Part shown: piece after piece, positions 9,323 through 18,313 of the stretch
How positions within the stretch are numbered: the stretch's first letter is position 1
Layout of the letters: each line of letters starts with the position of its first letter
Assembly: GCF_000506985.1 (NCBI RefSeq)
Contig: NZ_KI650979.1
Coordinates: forward strand, 2,108,710 to 2,172,709
Length of the DNA stretch: 64,000 bases
Direction of reading: 5' to 3'
Origin: Advenella kashmirensis W13003
GTDB taxonomy: Bacteria; Pseudomonadota; Gammaproteobacteria; Burkholderiales; Burkholderiaceae_B
The notes under the pieces: generated by a model
Seen by the model: only the letters and a program-made list of their open reading frames with translations
Database searches by the model: none
Told to the model about the DNA's origin: nothing
Program-made: the position numbers and the translations under genes

Positions 9323-11323
9323 TTAAAGGGCGGATTTGAGCGATGGCGTATCTGATGTTGCCCAAGTGGCCAGTTCGTCGGGAATGTACTTGGAATGGGC
9401 TTTGCGCAGATATTCAAGTTCGCTATTTGAATCCGCTTGATAATGCAGCTGTTGACTGAAAAAGCTCAGGCGTGCTCTGGCGTCGTTCAGGATTTCAGAC
9501 CAGGATTTTGCCCATACGGTAATATTCAGGGCATCGTGGTCAAAGACGACGCCTTCCGGCCGGTTTTTCTGCCGGGCTTTTAACTGTGCATATTCATCCA
9601 TTTCGTTAGCGACGACCCAGAATGTCCATTTCGTGCGTTGCTGATGAAAGCGTTCGTCTTTTGCGACAGCGATCGCATAACTCTCGATTTGTGTCAGTAC
9701 TTCTGAGTTGATCTTCTGACTGGGACGTTTGAGTTCCACGACAAGATACTCATGTGTCCCCTGAGTCGGCTGGATTGCCCTGGCAAGCATCAGATCGATT
9801 CGTCCACTTCTGCCACCTTCGCGTATGACGGGATCCTCGTCGTCCTTGCGTTTGCCCAGTTTCTGAAGGTAAAGTGCGAGCGCGTCTTCCAGCGTTTTCT
9901 CTGACCCGGCAAGATTGAAGTCTTCCTTGAAAATCCATGACTCGCCTTCCAGCGCCTTATGAAGCTGATCTCGTTCCAACAATTTTTTTCTGGATTTGGT
10001 GTTGAAAAGCAGATCGCTTAACGCTTCGATGAAATTGAGACGATCAGCGACAGTCGTTGCCGAAGAGATAATTTTCGACAAGGTTGTGCGCCTAAGTAGT
10101 TTTGCCAAGTCGTCCTGTTCGTCTGCCTTGAGATTCAACACTTCGTCCATAATGAGACGAACCGATTCAGGGTTCTCGCGAATGGCTTGGGCAAGCAGTC
10201 GAAAAGTAAATTTTTTCGACGTGGCAGGCGCGTCTTCAAACAGCGGAAGATGGTCTTCCACGTTGACTGCCAGGATATCGAAAACCTGCCGTTCGATCTG
10301 TTCAGACGTACCAATCTCTGGTTTATCTTCGTAGGGATAGATATTTTCGCTCTTCCAGCGTTGAATGGTCTCGCTACGATGCTGGAGCACGCGAGAGCGG
10401 AAATGTGCTTTGACCTTGTCTTTAACGACACGAAGGATTTGCGCAACGTCATTATCTAATTCAGCCAGGACCAAACCATGGCGCTGGTCAAGGTCACGGA
10501 AATAGTCTGTTTTTATATAAACCGTAAAATGGTACCCTGGCGCTTTGATTTGCGGTCCAATTGCAATCTCATGCAGTGATACCCCCGACCCGTCGCACAG
10601 CTGAAATACTCTTTCGATGGGAACGGTCCACTCGATGATTGAAATTGAGACTGGCGTTCGCTTTCCGTCAGATAATTCGACATCACCAAGATGGGCGTCC
10701 TCTTTATGTTTTTGAACGGATTTTGGATCAACCCGTTCGCCATCATACGTCAGCGCCAGGCCCGGATATTCAGTCAGGTATGCTGCGAACAGTTTTGTCA
10801 TTTCAAGCAACGTACTGTGATTGCGTAGCGATGGAAAACTGCTTTGAATGTCGGAGATAAGCACAGTGGTTCCGGTTTTTGGCCGACTGGCATCTTGTGG
10901 CATGGTTGCCTGGAAATCAGTCAGCCGGCTCGCGGTGCCAGTTATGCAATAGGATTTGCATTTACCATTATCCCGAAAGGTTGTTGCCCACTCTACTGTG
11001 TTTCCGAGAGAGAATGCTTTAAACCGACCCTTTCCGTTTTTGCCGTGCAGGGCTCGACCGCTGGGTCTGTGAGATTTGGCTTTCCAGGAATCTCCCAGGC
11101 TGCCAAACAAATCATCCAGGCGCACCCAATCTATACCGTGACCATCGTCGATGACATGGATCGTGTGAAGGCCACCAAGTTCATTCGGCTTCAAAACAAC
11201 ATTGACCTGGTGTGCCCCTGCATCGAATCCATTCCAGATGAGTTCCGCGATGGCGGCAATTGGATTGGACGTCGATAAAGATTTGAGAAAGTCGGGTTTT
11301 GCTTTGACTTTGATATCTAACAT
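9323..11323 (-). CDS. GHKL (Hsp90/MutL-type) ATPase fused to a PD-(D/E)XK nuclease-like domain; putative defence protein
   Basis: A 666 aa protein, not recognised as a named system. Residues ~1-200 form a GHKL ATPase: N-box AELIWNGFDAGA (Glu27, Asn31), G1 box DDGHGI (Asp59-Gly63) and glycine loop HGKNGKGRFK (93-102). The middle (200-440) has no motif I recognise. The C-terminal part (~445-620) reads as a PD-(D/E)XK fold: GRIDLM with Asp510, VVELKRP with Glu530 and Lys532, and QIESYA with Gln545, similar to the nuclease of the Shedu defence protein. It is a single gene whose 3' end faces the Bug gene 9 bp away; it seems AT-richer than its neighbours, consistent with transfer. Start at ATG 11323 with a weak ribosome site. 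Known relatives by architecture are the prokaryotic MORC-like/paraMORC ATPases linked to nucleases. A defence role is inference. Confidence 0.75.
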   Translation of the reverse strand: MLDIKVKAKPDFLKSLSTSNPIAAIAELIWNGFDAGAHQVNVVLKPNELGGLHTIHVIDDGHGIDWVRLDDLFGSLGDSWKAKSHRPSGRALHGKNGKGRFKAFSLGNTVEWATTFRDNGKCKSYCITGTASRLTDFQATMPQDASRPKTGTTVLISDIQSSFPSLRNHSTLLEMTKLFAAYLTEYPGLALTYDGERVDPKSVQKHKEDAHLGDVELSDGKRTPVSISIIEWTVPIERVFQLCDGSGVSLHEIAIGPQIKAPGYHFTVYIKTDYFRDLDQRHGLVLAELDNDVAQILRVVKDKVKAHFRSRVLQHRSETIQRWKSENIYPYEDKPEIGTSEQIERQVFDILAVNVEDHLPLFEDAPATSKKFTFRLLAQAIRENPESVRLIMDEVLNLKADEQDDLAKLLRRTTLSKIISSATTVADRLNFIEALSDLLFNTKSRKKLLERDQLHKALEGESWIFKEDFNLAGSEKTLEDALALYLQKLGKRKDDEDPVIREGGRSGRIDLMLARAIQPTQGTHEYLVVELKRPSQKINSEVLTQIESYAIAVAKDERFHQQRTKWTFWVVANEMDEYAQLKARQKNRPEGVVFDHDALNITVWAKSWSEILNDARARLSFFSQQLHYQADSNSELEYLRKAHSKYIPDELATWATSDTPSLKSAL

Positions 11324-11339
11324 TGGATCTGGCGCTCAT

Positions 11340-11353
11340 AAACATGAATGTTT
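11340..11353. promoter_or_regulatory. Inverted repeat upstream of the GHKL-nuclease gene
   Basis: AAACAT-GA-ATGTTT, a perfect 6-bp palindrome with a 2-bp centre, 16 bp before the ATG of the minus-strand ATPase gene. It could be an operator; no repressor gene is adjacent. Confidence 0.3.
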
Positions 11354-11445
11354 CCGTCGTTTGCCAGTATCCGATATTTTTGCTCTTTATGTAACTAGTA
11401 GACTGCGTAGTTTTTTGATTTTCCGCGCGCTGTTTTGTCCACCTT

Positions 11446-12693
11446 TTACTGAAACCGATCCAGCGCAAACGGCGCCAGTTCTTCGGCCCCGGCTTGTCCA
11501 TTCAGGGCGCGGGTCAGCAATCTGCCGGTATTGACCGAGCCGGTCAATCCCAGATGGCCGTGGCCGAAGCCGCACCACAGGCCGGGTTGATCGGTCACGG
11601 GGCCGATTACCGGTAACGAATCGGGCATGCAAGGTCGGTGTCCCATCCAGGTTGTGTAGCCGTCCAGATTCAGGCCGTCCAGGCCGGCCAGTGCGTGGTC
11701 TTTAAGCAGCATCGCCCGCTTGGTATTCATGGGCTGTTTCGCGCCACCGAACTCCACGGTACCGGCGATGCGCAACGCGCCCTGCATGGGGTTCATGAAA
11801 ATCTTGCGGTCCGCCAGCACGACGATGCGTGACAGGCTCACGCCAGGGTGGGGCGCCTGTACATGGTAGCCGCGCTGGCTTTCCAGCGGGACTGGTTGCT
11901 TCAGCGTCGCCAGCAGTTCGCGCGAGCCCATGCCTGCACAGATCACCACCTGATCTGCCTGCCAGGATTGCTGACCGTTATGCAAAACCCATTGCTCATC
12001 ACGACGGTGCAACGTGCTGACGGCTGTATTGATAAATTCAACGCCCGCTTGAGCGTTGGATTGGGCAAGAGCCTGGGCGTATTGGAACGGATCGGTGACC
12101 CAGCCTTCATCGGGCAGGAACCAGCCACTGCGGTAATTTTCGTGGACAGCCGGTTCAAGTTCTGCGATTGCGCCGCGATCCACGTCGTGCATTTCCAGGC
12201 CGAACGCTTTCTTGAGTTGCCAGGAGGCCTGATCCTGCTCGCGGCTTGCCGGGTCAGGATATAAATGCAATTGTCCGGTTGTTTTGATCAGATGCGCGCA
12301 ACCGATTTCTTGCGCCAGTTCCTGATGATGTTGCACCGACCCGCTCAGCAGGCCATGAAGCGCCCCTGCTATTTGCTGGACGCGCTCGGGTCGCGAAGCG
12401 GCAATAAATCGCATAAACCACGGCAGGGACGGAAGCCAGTAGTTGAATGGTACATGCAGGGCACTGGTGTTATCGAGCAACATGGATGCGGCCTGCCGGA
12501 TCACACCGGGCATGGCCAGCGGGGCTACGGAGCCTTCGGACAGGGCGCCGGCGTTGCCGAAGGAACATTGTGAACCGGGATCCTGCGCATCAAAGACGGT
12601 CACCTTCCAGCCTGTTTTCTGAAGGGAGTGCGCGGTACACAGGCCGACAATGCCTGCGCCGATAATGGCCACTGATTTTTGCTGACTGGACAT
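11446..12693 (-). CDS. D-amino-acid dehydrogenase-like FAD oxidoreductase (DAO family)
   Basis: 415 aa FAD-dependent oxidoreductase resembling DadA, which deaminates D-amino acids to 2-oxo acids and feeds electrons to the respiratory chain. FAD motif VAIIGAGIVGLCTAHSL near residue 8; the C-terminal FAD loop GLWCGFGHGHLGLT is well kept. The start at ATG 12693 places the dinucleotide fold at the N-terminus; an upstream in-frame start at 12768 would add 25 unrelated residues. It is divergent from the threonine dehydratase-like gene at 12822, so the two amino-acid catabolic genes share a ~128-bp control region. Could also be a proline or glycine oxidase-type member. Confidence 0.85.
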   Translation of the reverse strand: MSSQQKSVAIIGAGIVGLCTAHSLQKTGWKVTVFDAQDPGSQCSFGNAGALSEGSVAPLAMPGVIRQAASMLLDNTSALHVPFNYWLPSLPWFMRFIAASRPERVQQIAGALHGLLSGSVQHHQELAQEIGCAHLIKTTGQLHLYPDPASREQDQASWQLKKAFGLEMHDVDRGAIAELEPAVHENYRSGWFLPDEGWVTDPFQYAQALAQSNAQAGVEFINTAVSTLHRRDEQWVLHNGQQSWQADQVVICAGMGSRELLATLKQPVPLESQRGYHVQAPHPGVSLSRIVVLADRKIFMNPMQGALRIAGTVEFGGAKQPMNTKRAMLLKDHALAGLDGLNLDGYTTWMGHRPCMPDSLPVIGPVTDQPGLWCGFGHGHLGLTGSVNTGRLLTRALNGQAGAEELAPFALDRFQ

Positions 12694-12821
12694 GAATGGT
12701 TCTCTGTTAGCCGGAAGATGGCATTCATTGTAACGGTTCAATCCCGGGTAGAATATGAAGCTTGTCATAAACCGTCAAGGTCTTCGGCCCCACGGTGGAA
12801 CGATTCTCAAACAGGAGCATT

Positions 12822-13811
12822 ATGCAGACTTTGCCTACCTATGAAGACGTTGTGGCGGCGTCGGAACGAATCAAGGGCTATGCCCACCGCACACCGGTCT
12901 TGCGTTCACGCACCATCGATGCGCAGCTGGATGCCAGCCTGTATTTCAAATGTGAAAACTTTCAGCGGATCGGGGCATTCAAGTTCCGCGGTGCATTCAA
13001 TGCCATTGCCTCACTCAGCGGAGCGCAACAGCGCGCAGGCGTGATCGCCTTTTCTTCGGGCAATCACGCTCAGGGCGTGGCGCTGGCCGCGTCCCTGCTC
13101 AAAGTCAAGGCAACGATTGTCATGCCGCAGGATGCGCCCGCCGCCAAACTGGCGGCCACGCGTGGTTATGGTGCTCAAGTGGTGCAATACGATCGCTATA
13201 CGGAGGATCGCGCCGCGATTGCCGCCAGCCTGGCGCAAAAGCATGGTTATACGCTTATTCCGCCCTATGATCATCCCAATGTCATTGCAGGACAGGGGAC
13301 TGCCACCAAAGAACTGATGGAAGAGACCGGACTACTGGATCTGCTGTTTGTCTGCCTGGGTGGAGGCGGGTTGCTTGCAGGATCTGCTCTGGCTGCAAGG
13401 GCGCTTGCGCCGGACTGCCAGATCTACGGCGTGGAACCTGAAGCGGGTAATGACGGACTGCAGTCGCTTCGTGCCGGCCACATTGTGCGCATCGACCTGC
13501 CCAAAACCATTGCCGATGGGGCGCAGACGCAATTTCTGGGCGATCATACCTTTCCCATTATTCAACGCGAGGTCGCCGATATTCTGACCGTGACCGATGC
13601 GCAACTCGTTCAGACTATGCGGTTTTATGCCGAGCGCATGAAAATGCTGGTTGAGCCCACGGGCTGCCTGTCACTGGCCGGCGCTTGCAATGTGAAGGAC
13701 CTGGTACGCGGCAAACGGGTTGGCATCGTCATTAGCGGAGGCAATGTGGACCTGGCCAATTTCTGCGGGCTGCTGGCAACTGAAGGCGGGAACGCTGTAC
13801 CAGATCAATAA
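12822..13811 (+). CDS. PLP-dependent threonine/serine (or threo-3-hydroxyaspartate) ammonia-lyase
   Basis: Fold-type II pyridoxal-phosphate enzyme of 329 aa that deaminates hydroxy-amino acids to 2-oxo acids. The PLP lysine lies in IGAFKFRGA (Lys54), the substrate loop is SSGNHAQG and the phosphate-binding loop is GGGGLLAG. It lacks the C-terminal ACT domains of biosynthetic IlvA, so a catabolic role or the short threonine dehydratase/serine racemase/hydroxyaspartate lyase group fits. AGGAG lies before ATG 12822; the in-frame ATG at 12795 has no ribosome site. Followed after 18 bp by an MFS permease, probably co-transcribed. Confidence 0.88.
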   Translation: MQTLPTYEDVVAASERIKGYAHRTPVLRSRTIDAQLDASLYFKCENFQRIGAFKFRGAFNAIASLSGAQQRAGVIAFSSGNHAQGVALAASLLKVKATIVMPQDAPAAKLAATRGYGAQVVQYDRYTEDRAAIAASLAQKHGYTLIPPYDHPNVIAGQGTATKELMEETGLLDLLFVCLGGGGLLAGSALAARALAPDCQIYGVEPEAGNDGLQSLRAGHIVRIDLPKTIADGAQTQFLGDHTFPIIQREVADILTVTDAQLVQTMRFYAERMKMLVEPTGCLSLAGACNVKDLVRGKRVGIVISGGNVDLANFCGLLATEGGNAVPDQ

Positions 13812-13829
13812 ATCGAAACGGAAACAAAC

Positions 13830-15119
13830 ATGCCTCAGCAGTCGACAGCAGGAACCCAGGCCATCGCCCGCGCCTTGCCGGAATGGCGGATGTTGATGGC
13901 GGGTCTGTGCGCCAGTCTGGTCGGGATTGGCCTGGCGCGCTTTGCCTATACGCCGCTGCTGCCGGCGATCATCAATGCGCAGTGGTTTTCAGCGTCAACC
14001 GCCGCGTATCTGGGCGCGGCCAATCTGACCGGTTATCTGGCCGGGGCACTGCTGGGGGCGGGCGTCGCCCGGCGAATCGGCACGATTGCCGCATTGCGCC
14101 TGATGATGGCGTTGGCAACCGCGGCCTTTTTTGCCTGCGCAATACCCGTATCGTTCGTCTGGTTTTTTACCTGGCGCTTCTTTTCCGGCATCTCCGGCGG
14201 CGCGCTGATGGTGCTGGCCGCCACGTCCATTCTTCCTTTTATTCGACCGTCGCGACGGGGTACGGCAAGCGGTGTGATTTTCATGGGGGTCGGGCTGGGT
14301 GTCATTGCCTCGGGCACGCTCGTGCCCGCCCTGTTGCACATCGGCCTGGTGCAAACCTGGACAGGGCTGGGTCTGTTGTCGCTCGTATTGACGATTGTGT
14401 CCTGGTCAAGCTGGCCGTCAGCAGGAAAGGGCATCTCCCGGGAGAGGGGAGCAAAACCCTCGGTTGAGCAGACTCCTGCCGAACCCCGGACCAGTGGCGC
14501 ACCGGCGGGGGCGCCTGCTATTGACGCCAGTGCGCCCGCTCGTCAGGCATCGACCCGCAGCCTTAATTTGTTGTATCTAGTGTATGGGCTCAATGCCGTC
14601 GGGTTGGTTGCTCATATGGTCTTTTTGGTCGACTATGTTGCGCGCGGGTTAGGCTGGGGTGTGGCGGCGGGATCGGTTTTCTGGGTCATATACGGTATTG
14701 GCGCTGCGGTGGGGCCCCTTGTATGCGGATTCGTGGCCGATCGGATCGGCTACGCGCTGGCCTTGCGTGGGGCGCTGCTGCTGCAAGTGGTTGTGGTCGC
14801 CATTCCGATCTTGACAGTTTCGCCCGTTTTGCTGGGGGTCTCCAGCTTTTTCGTAGGCGCGTTCACGCCGGGCATTGTTCCCCTGACGCTCGGCCGCCTG
14901 CGCGAAATGTTGCCGCACCTGGCAGCCCGACAGCAGACGGCCTGGGGCAGGGCGACAACGTCGTTTGCCCTGATGCAGGCCGCCGCCGCGTACGCCATGT
15001 CGTTTGTTTTCGATTATTCCAATGGCCAGTATCGACTACTTTTTATATTGGCTGCACTGACCCTGCTCATTGCATTTGCAATACAAATGGTGGCTTCCCG
15101 AAAGGAAGCAAACGATTGA
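13830..15119 (+). CDS. YbfB/YjiJ-like MFS transporter
   Basis: 429 aa inner-membrane major facilitator with about 12 hydrophobic segments in two halves, joined by a hydrophilic loop rich in Pro, Ala and Ser (residues ~195-240). The opening ASLVGIGLARFAYTPLLPA matches the YbfB/YjiJ family. Substrate unknown; its position after the ammonia-lyase gene suggests an amino acid or derived acid. Confidence 0.85.
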   Translation: MPQQSTAGTQAIARALPEWRMLMAGLCASLVGIGLARFAYTPLLPAIINAQWFSASTAAYLGAANLTGYLAGALLGAGVARRIGTIAALRLMMALATAAFFACAIPVSFVWFFTWRFFSGISGGALMVLAATSILPFIRPSRRGTASGVIFMGVGLGVIASGTLVPALLHIGLVQTWTGLGLLSLVLTIVSWSSWPSAGKGISRERGAKPSVEQTPAEPRTSGAPAGAPAIDASAPARQASTRSLNLLYLVYGLNAVGLVAHMVFLVDYVARGLGWGVAAGSVFWVIYGIGAAVGPLVCGFVADRIGYALALRGALLLQVVVVAIPILTVSPVLLGVSSFFVGAFTPGIVPLTLGRLREMLPHLAARQQTAWGRATTSFALMQAAAAYAMSFVFDYSNGQYRLLFILAALTLLIAFAIQMVASRKEAND

Positions 15120-15237
15120 TCTTCGCTGGCTCGGCTTCGGGAAGCTGTATGCCGGCAATGGATCGCGCGATTTGAGGCAAACGTAAATCCAGGGCTGACC
15201 ACACTGACGTAGCTGTTACACTTTTTCCCGATATTTC

Positions 15238-15246
15238 ACTTGTCTA
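15238..15246 (+). promoter_or_regulatory. Candidate PhnF half-site 1 (ACTTGTCTA)
   Basis: Identical to the left half of the perfect palindrome at the start of phnF (18321-18335). The right half here is not conserved (ATTATT). Confidence 0.35.
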
Positions 15247-15325
15247 ATTATTTCAAAAAAAATGTCCGGCACGACATGGCAAATCATTGATTAAATATAA
15301 GAATACAGAGGGTGTATCGTCCCCA

Positions 15326-15334
15326 ACTTGTCTA
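15326..15334 (+). promoter_or_regulatory. Candidate PhnF half-site 2 (ACTTGTCTA)
   Basis: Second copy of the nonamer upstream of phnC, 88 bp after the first and 26 bp before the candidate Pho box. The right half (TGAAAA) keeps only part of the symmetry. Confidence 0.4.
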
Positions 15335-15359
15335 TGAAAACGGCCGCCAATCGCCGGCA

Positions 15360-15377
15360 TTGTCACGCCTTTGTAAG
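15360..15377 (+). promoter_or_regulatory. Candidate Pho box
   Basis: TTGTCAC-GCCT-TTGTAAG: two heptamers 11 bp apart that match the PhoB repeat CTGTCAT at 5/7 and 4/7 positions. PhoB control of phosphonate operons is well established in other proteobacteria. The match is moderate and no clear -10 at the standard distance was found. Confidence 0.35.
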
Positions 15378-15546
15378 ATGACATTAACCTGAGTGTCACA
15401 CAGTATCCTTAATATGGCGGCAATCGATCAGCAGCGAGGTGGCCGCAAGGCAACCCTGGCCTGCTGAATTTCGCTGTATTCCGGGAAGTTGATCCTTGCT
15501 GCCGATCCTCCCGATGACAGCCGCAAATGTCTATAAGGATTAAATC

Positions 15547-16389
15547 ATGACACACGCAATTCGCGTCCAGAGTCTGAACAAAACGTTCGGCGCCCGGCAG
15601 GTGCTGCATGGGCTGGAGCTGGATGTGCCTGTTGGCGCCATGGTCGCGCTGATCGGCGCATCAGGTTCAGGTAAATCGACCCTGCTGCGCCATCTGGCGG
15701 GTCTGGCAACGGGTGATCGCAACAGCGGTGGCGAGGTACAGATGCTGGGGCAGGACGTACAGAAGAACGGCGTGCTCAATCGGAATGTGCGTCGCCTGCG
15801 CTCTGATATCGGCTATATCTTTCAGCAGTTCAATCTGGTTGGGCGCCTGTCGGTGCTGAAGAACGTACTGCTGGGCAGCCTGGGGCGGATGTCTCGCGTG
15901 CGCGGCACGCTGGGCCTGTTCAACAAGCAGGAAGTGAACGATGCGCTGCGGGCGCTGGAGCGGGTCGGCCTGCTGGAGTATGCATACCGCCGTGCGTCGA
16001 CCCTGTCCGGCGGCCAGCAGCAGCGCGTGGCGATTGCCCGCGCCCTGTGCCAGAAGGCCGAGATCATTCTGGCCGACGAACCCATTGCCTCACTGGATCC
16101 CGAGTCGGCGCGCAAAGTGATGGAAACGCTGGCCGATATCAATAAACGTGACGGAAAAACGGTCATCGTCACCCTGCATCAGGTGGATTATGCGGTGAAA
16201 TATTGCCGCCATGCCGTGGCGCTCAAGGGTGGCAAAAAGTATTTCGATGGTCCCATTAACCGGCTGACCAACGATTTTCTGAGTGATCTGTATGGCTCGG
16301 AGATAGGAACTGCGCTTCTGTTCGGTGAACAGGAAGCAAAAACAATGCAAGACAGGGAGCAGACGCGTCTGATCCTGGCCGCTGCTTAA
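15547..16389 (+). CDS. phnC: Phosphonate ABC transporter ATP-binding protein
   Basis: 280 aa ATPase that powers phosphonate import with PhnD and PhnE. Walker [12 protein letters not shown], signature LSGGQQQR, Walker B IILADEP. First gene of the operon; AAGGA lies upstream of the ATG. Confidence 0.95.
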   Translation: MTHAIRVQSLNKTFGARQVLHGLELDVPVGAMVALIGASGSGKSTLLRHLAGLATGDRNSGGEVQMLGQDVQKNGVLNRNVRRLRSDIGYIFQQFNLVGRLSVLKNVLLGSLGRMSRVRGTLGLFNKQEVNDALRALERVGLLEYAYRRASTLSGGQQQRVAIARALCQKAEIILADEPIASLDPESARKVMETLADINKRDGKTVIVTLHQVDYAVKYCRHAVALKGGKKYFDGPINRLTNDFLSDLYGSEIGTALLFGEQEAKTMQDREQTRLILAAA

Positions 16390-16412
16390 ATTTTATTTCA
16401 ATAGGAATATTC

Positions 16413-17408
16413 ATGTTCAATTCGATCGTTCGCCGCCTTGGTGTTTGCACGTTTGCGCTCGGCATGGCTGCCGGTGTGGCACAGGCTCAAGAGCTCAAGG
16501 AGCTCAATTTCGGTATTATCTCCACAGAGTCTTCACAGAATCTGAAAACCGTATGGGAGCCGTTCCTGGCCGACCTGTCCAAGCAGACAGGTTACAAGGT
16601 CAAGGCCTTCTTTGCGCCTGACTATGCCGGCATCATTCAGGGCATGCGCTTTGACAAAGTGGATATTGCCTGGTACGGCAACAAATCAGCCATGGAAGCA
16701 GTGGACCGCGCCAACGGCGAAGTGATTTATCAAACCGTTGATAAAGACGGCAAGCCAGGCTACTGGAGCCTGCTGATCGCCCACAAGGACAGCAAAATCA
16801 ATTCCGTGAAGGACATGCTGGACAACGCCAAAAACCTGAATTTCGGCAATGGCGATCCCAATTCCACCTCAGGTTTCCTGGTGCCTGGCTATTACGTATT
16901 TGCTGAAAATAACGTCGACGCCAACAAGATTTTCAAGCGTTCGGTCAACGGCAGCCACGAAGTCAATGCCCTGTCTGTGGCAAACAAACAGGTGGATGTT
17001 GCGACCTTCAATACGGAAGGCATGGATCGTCTGAAGAAAACCAATCCCGAGAAAGCTGCCTTGCTCAAAGTGATCTGGAAATCTCCGCTGATTCCCGCCG
17101 ATCCGATTGTATGGCGCAAAAACCTGCCCGACGATGCCAAGGCAAAAATCAAATCTTTCTTTGACAACTACGGTGACAAGCCTGAAGAGCTCAAAGTGCT
17201 CAACGGTCTTGCCTGGGGTAAGTTCAAGCCATCAAGCAACGATCAGTTGCTGCCTATCCGTCAACTGGAGCTGTTCAAAAAGCGCTCGCAGATTGCAGGC
17301 GACAGCAAACTGGGTGACGAAGACCGGAAAAAACAAATCGCCGGTCTGGATGAAGAGCTCAGCAAGATCTCTGTTCGCATGAAAGAGATCGAAGGTAAAA
17401 ACTCGTAA
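16413..17408 (+). CDS. phnD: Phosphonate ABC transporter periplasmic binding protein
   Basis: 331 aa binding protein for alkylphosphonates and related organophosphorus compounds. Signal peptide at residues ~1-25 (cleavage after AQAQ). The [32 protein letters not shown] and [15 protein letters not shown] segments are characteristic of PhnD ligand contacts. AGGAA precedes the ATG, 23 bp after phnC. Confidence 0.95.
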   Translation: MFNSIVRRLGVCTFALGMAAGVAQAQELKELNFGIISTESSQNLKTVWEPFLADLSKQTGYKVKAFFAPDYAGIIQGMRFDKVDIAWYGNKSAMEAVDRANGEVIYQTVDKDGKPGYWSLLIAHKDSKINSVKDMLDNAKNLNFGNGDPNSTSGFLVPGYYVFAENNVDANKIFKRSVNGSHEVNALSVANKQVDVATFNTEGMDRLKKTNPEKAALLKVIWKSPLIPADPIVWRKNLPDDAKAKIKSFFDNYGDKPEELKVLNGLAWGKFKPSSNDQLLPIRQLELFKKRSQIAGDSKLGDEDRKKQIAGLDEELSKISVRMKEIEGKNS

Positions 17409-17470
17409 TTCGGGTTGATCGTAATGGCGGCCTGCAGCATAAGTGCAGGTCGCTGAACACTGGAAAAAAT

Positions 17471-18283
17471 ATGTCAGTATTGACCACAAGTCCCAACCCC
17501 ATGCCCGGCGCGCTGCCTGAGCAGCCACCGCGCATGACGTGGATGAAAATGCTGGGTTGGACCCTCTTCGCGCTGTTTCTGGCCTGGGCATGGAAAGGGG
17601 CAGAAATGAACCCGGTCCTGCTATGGACCGACTCAGGCAACATGGCGACGTTTGCGGCGGATTTTTTCCCGCCCGATTTTTCTGAATGGCGCATGTATCT
17701 GAAGGAAATGCTGATCACGATCCAGATTGCCGTATGGGGTACGGTTCTGGCGGTGATTTTTGCGATTCCATTTGGCATTTTGTCTTCCTCCAATCTGGTG
17801 CCCTGGTGGATTTGTCAGCCCGTGCGCAGATTGATGGACGCCTTGCGATCCATTAATGAAATGGTCTTTGCCATGCTATTTGTCGTGGCCGTCGGTCTTG
17901 GCCCTTTCGCCGGTACGCTGGCCCTGTTCCTGGGAACGACGGGTGTGCTGGCCAAGCTGTTTGCCGAGGCTGTTGAGGCCATCGACCCGGGCCCGGTAGA
18001 AGGTGTGCGGGCCACAGGTGCCAGCTCTCTGCAGGAAGTGATTTTCGGTGTTATTCCCCAGGTCATGCCGCTATGGGTCTCTTACGTTCTGTACCGTTTT
18101 GAATCGAATGTCCGCTCGGCCACCGTGGTCGGTATGGTTGGTGCCGGCGGGATTGGTGTGTTATTGTGGGAAGCGATCCGGGGCTTTGCCTTCGGACAGA
18201 CAGCGGCCATTCTGCTCATCATTATCGTGTGTGTGAGCGTGATTGACGTGATCTCCCAACGACTTCGAAAATTCTTCGTATGA
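17471..18283 (+). CDS. phnE: Phosphonate ABC transporter permease
   Basis: 270 aa inner-membrane permease with about six hydrophobic segments. The EAA loop contacting PhnC is recognisable as [24 protein letters not shown]. Only one intact phnE is present, as in E. coli strains with functional phnE. It is followed at once by a hairpin with a short T-run, which may limit read-through into phnF and the lyase genes. Confidence 0.93.
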   Translation: MSVLTTSPNPMPGALPEQPPRMTWMKMLGWTLFALFLAWAWKGAEMNPVLLWTDSGNMATFAADFFPPDFSEWRMYLKEMLITIQIAVWGTVLAVIFAIPFGILSSSNLVPWWICQPVRRLMDALRSINEMVFAMLFVVAVGLGPFAGTLALFLGTTGVLAKLFAEAVEAIDPGPVEGVRATGASSLQEVIFGVIPQVMPLWVSYVLYRFESNVRSATVVGMVGAGGIGVLLWEAIRGFAFGQTAAILLIIIVCVSVIDVISQRLRKFFV

Positions 18284-18288
18284 CGGAC

Positions 18289-18310
18289 AAAGGCAGGCAA
18301 CTGCCTTTTT
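18289..18310 (+). terminator. Hairpin/attenuator between phnE and phnF
   Basis: AAAGGCAG (18289-18296), loop GCAA, CTGCCTTT (18301-18308) then TT: a perfect 8-bp stem with a tetraloop and a T-rich 3' side. It ends only 3 bp before the phnF start. It may be a partial terminator separating transport from lyase genes, or an element controlling PhnF translation. Confidence 0.5.
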
Positions 18311-18313
18311 AAA

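Larger units (their letters stand above)
15120..15546. other. Intergenic control region of the phn operon
   Basis: No gene seen in these 427 bp. The region is AT-rich at 15231-15305 and holds two copies of ACTTGTCTA (15238-15246 and 15326-15334) and a candidate Pho box (15360-15377). AAGGA lies just before the phnC ATG. This should be the promoter of the phosphonate operon. Confidence 0.7.
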
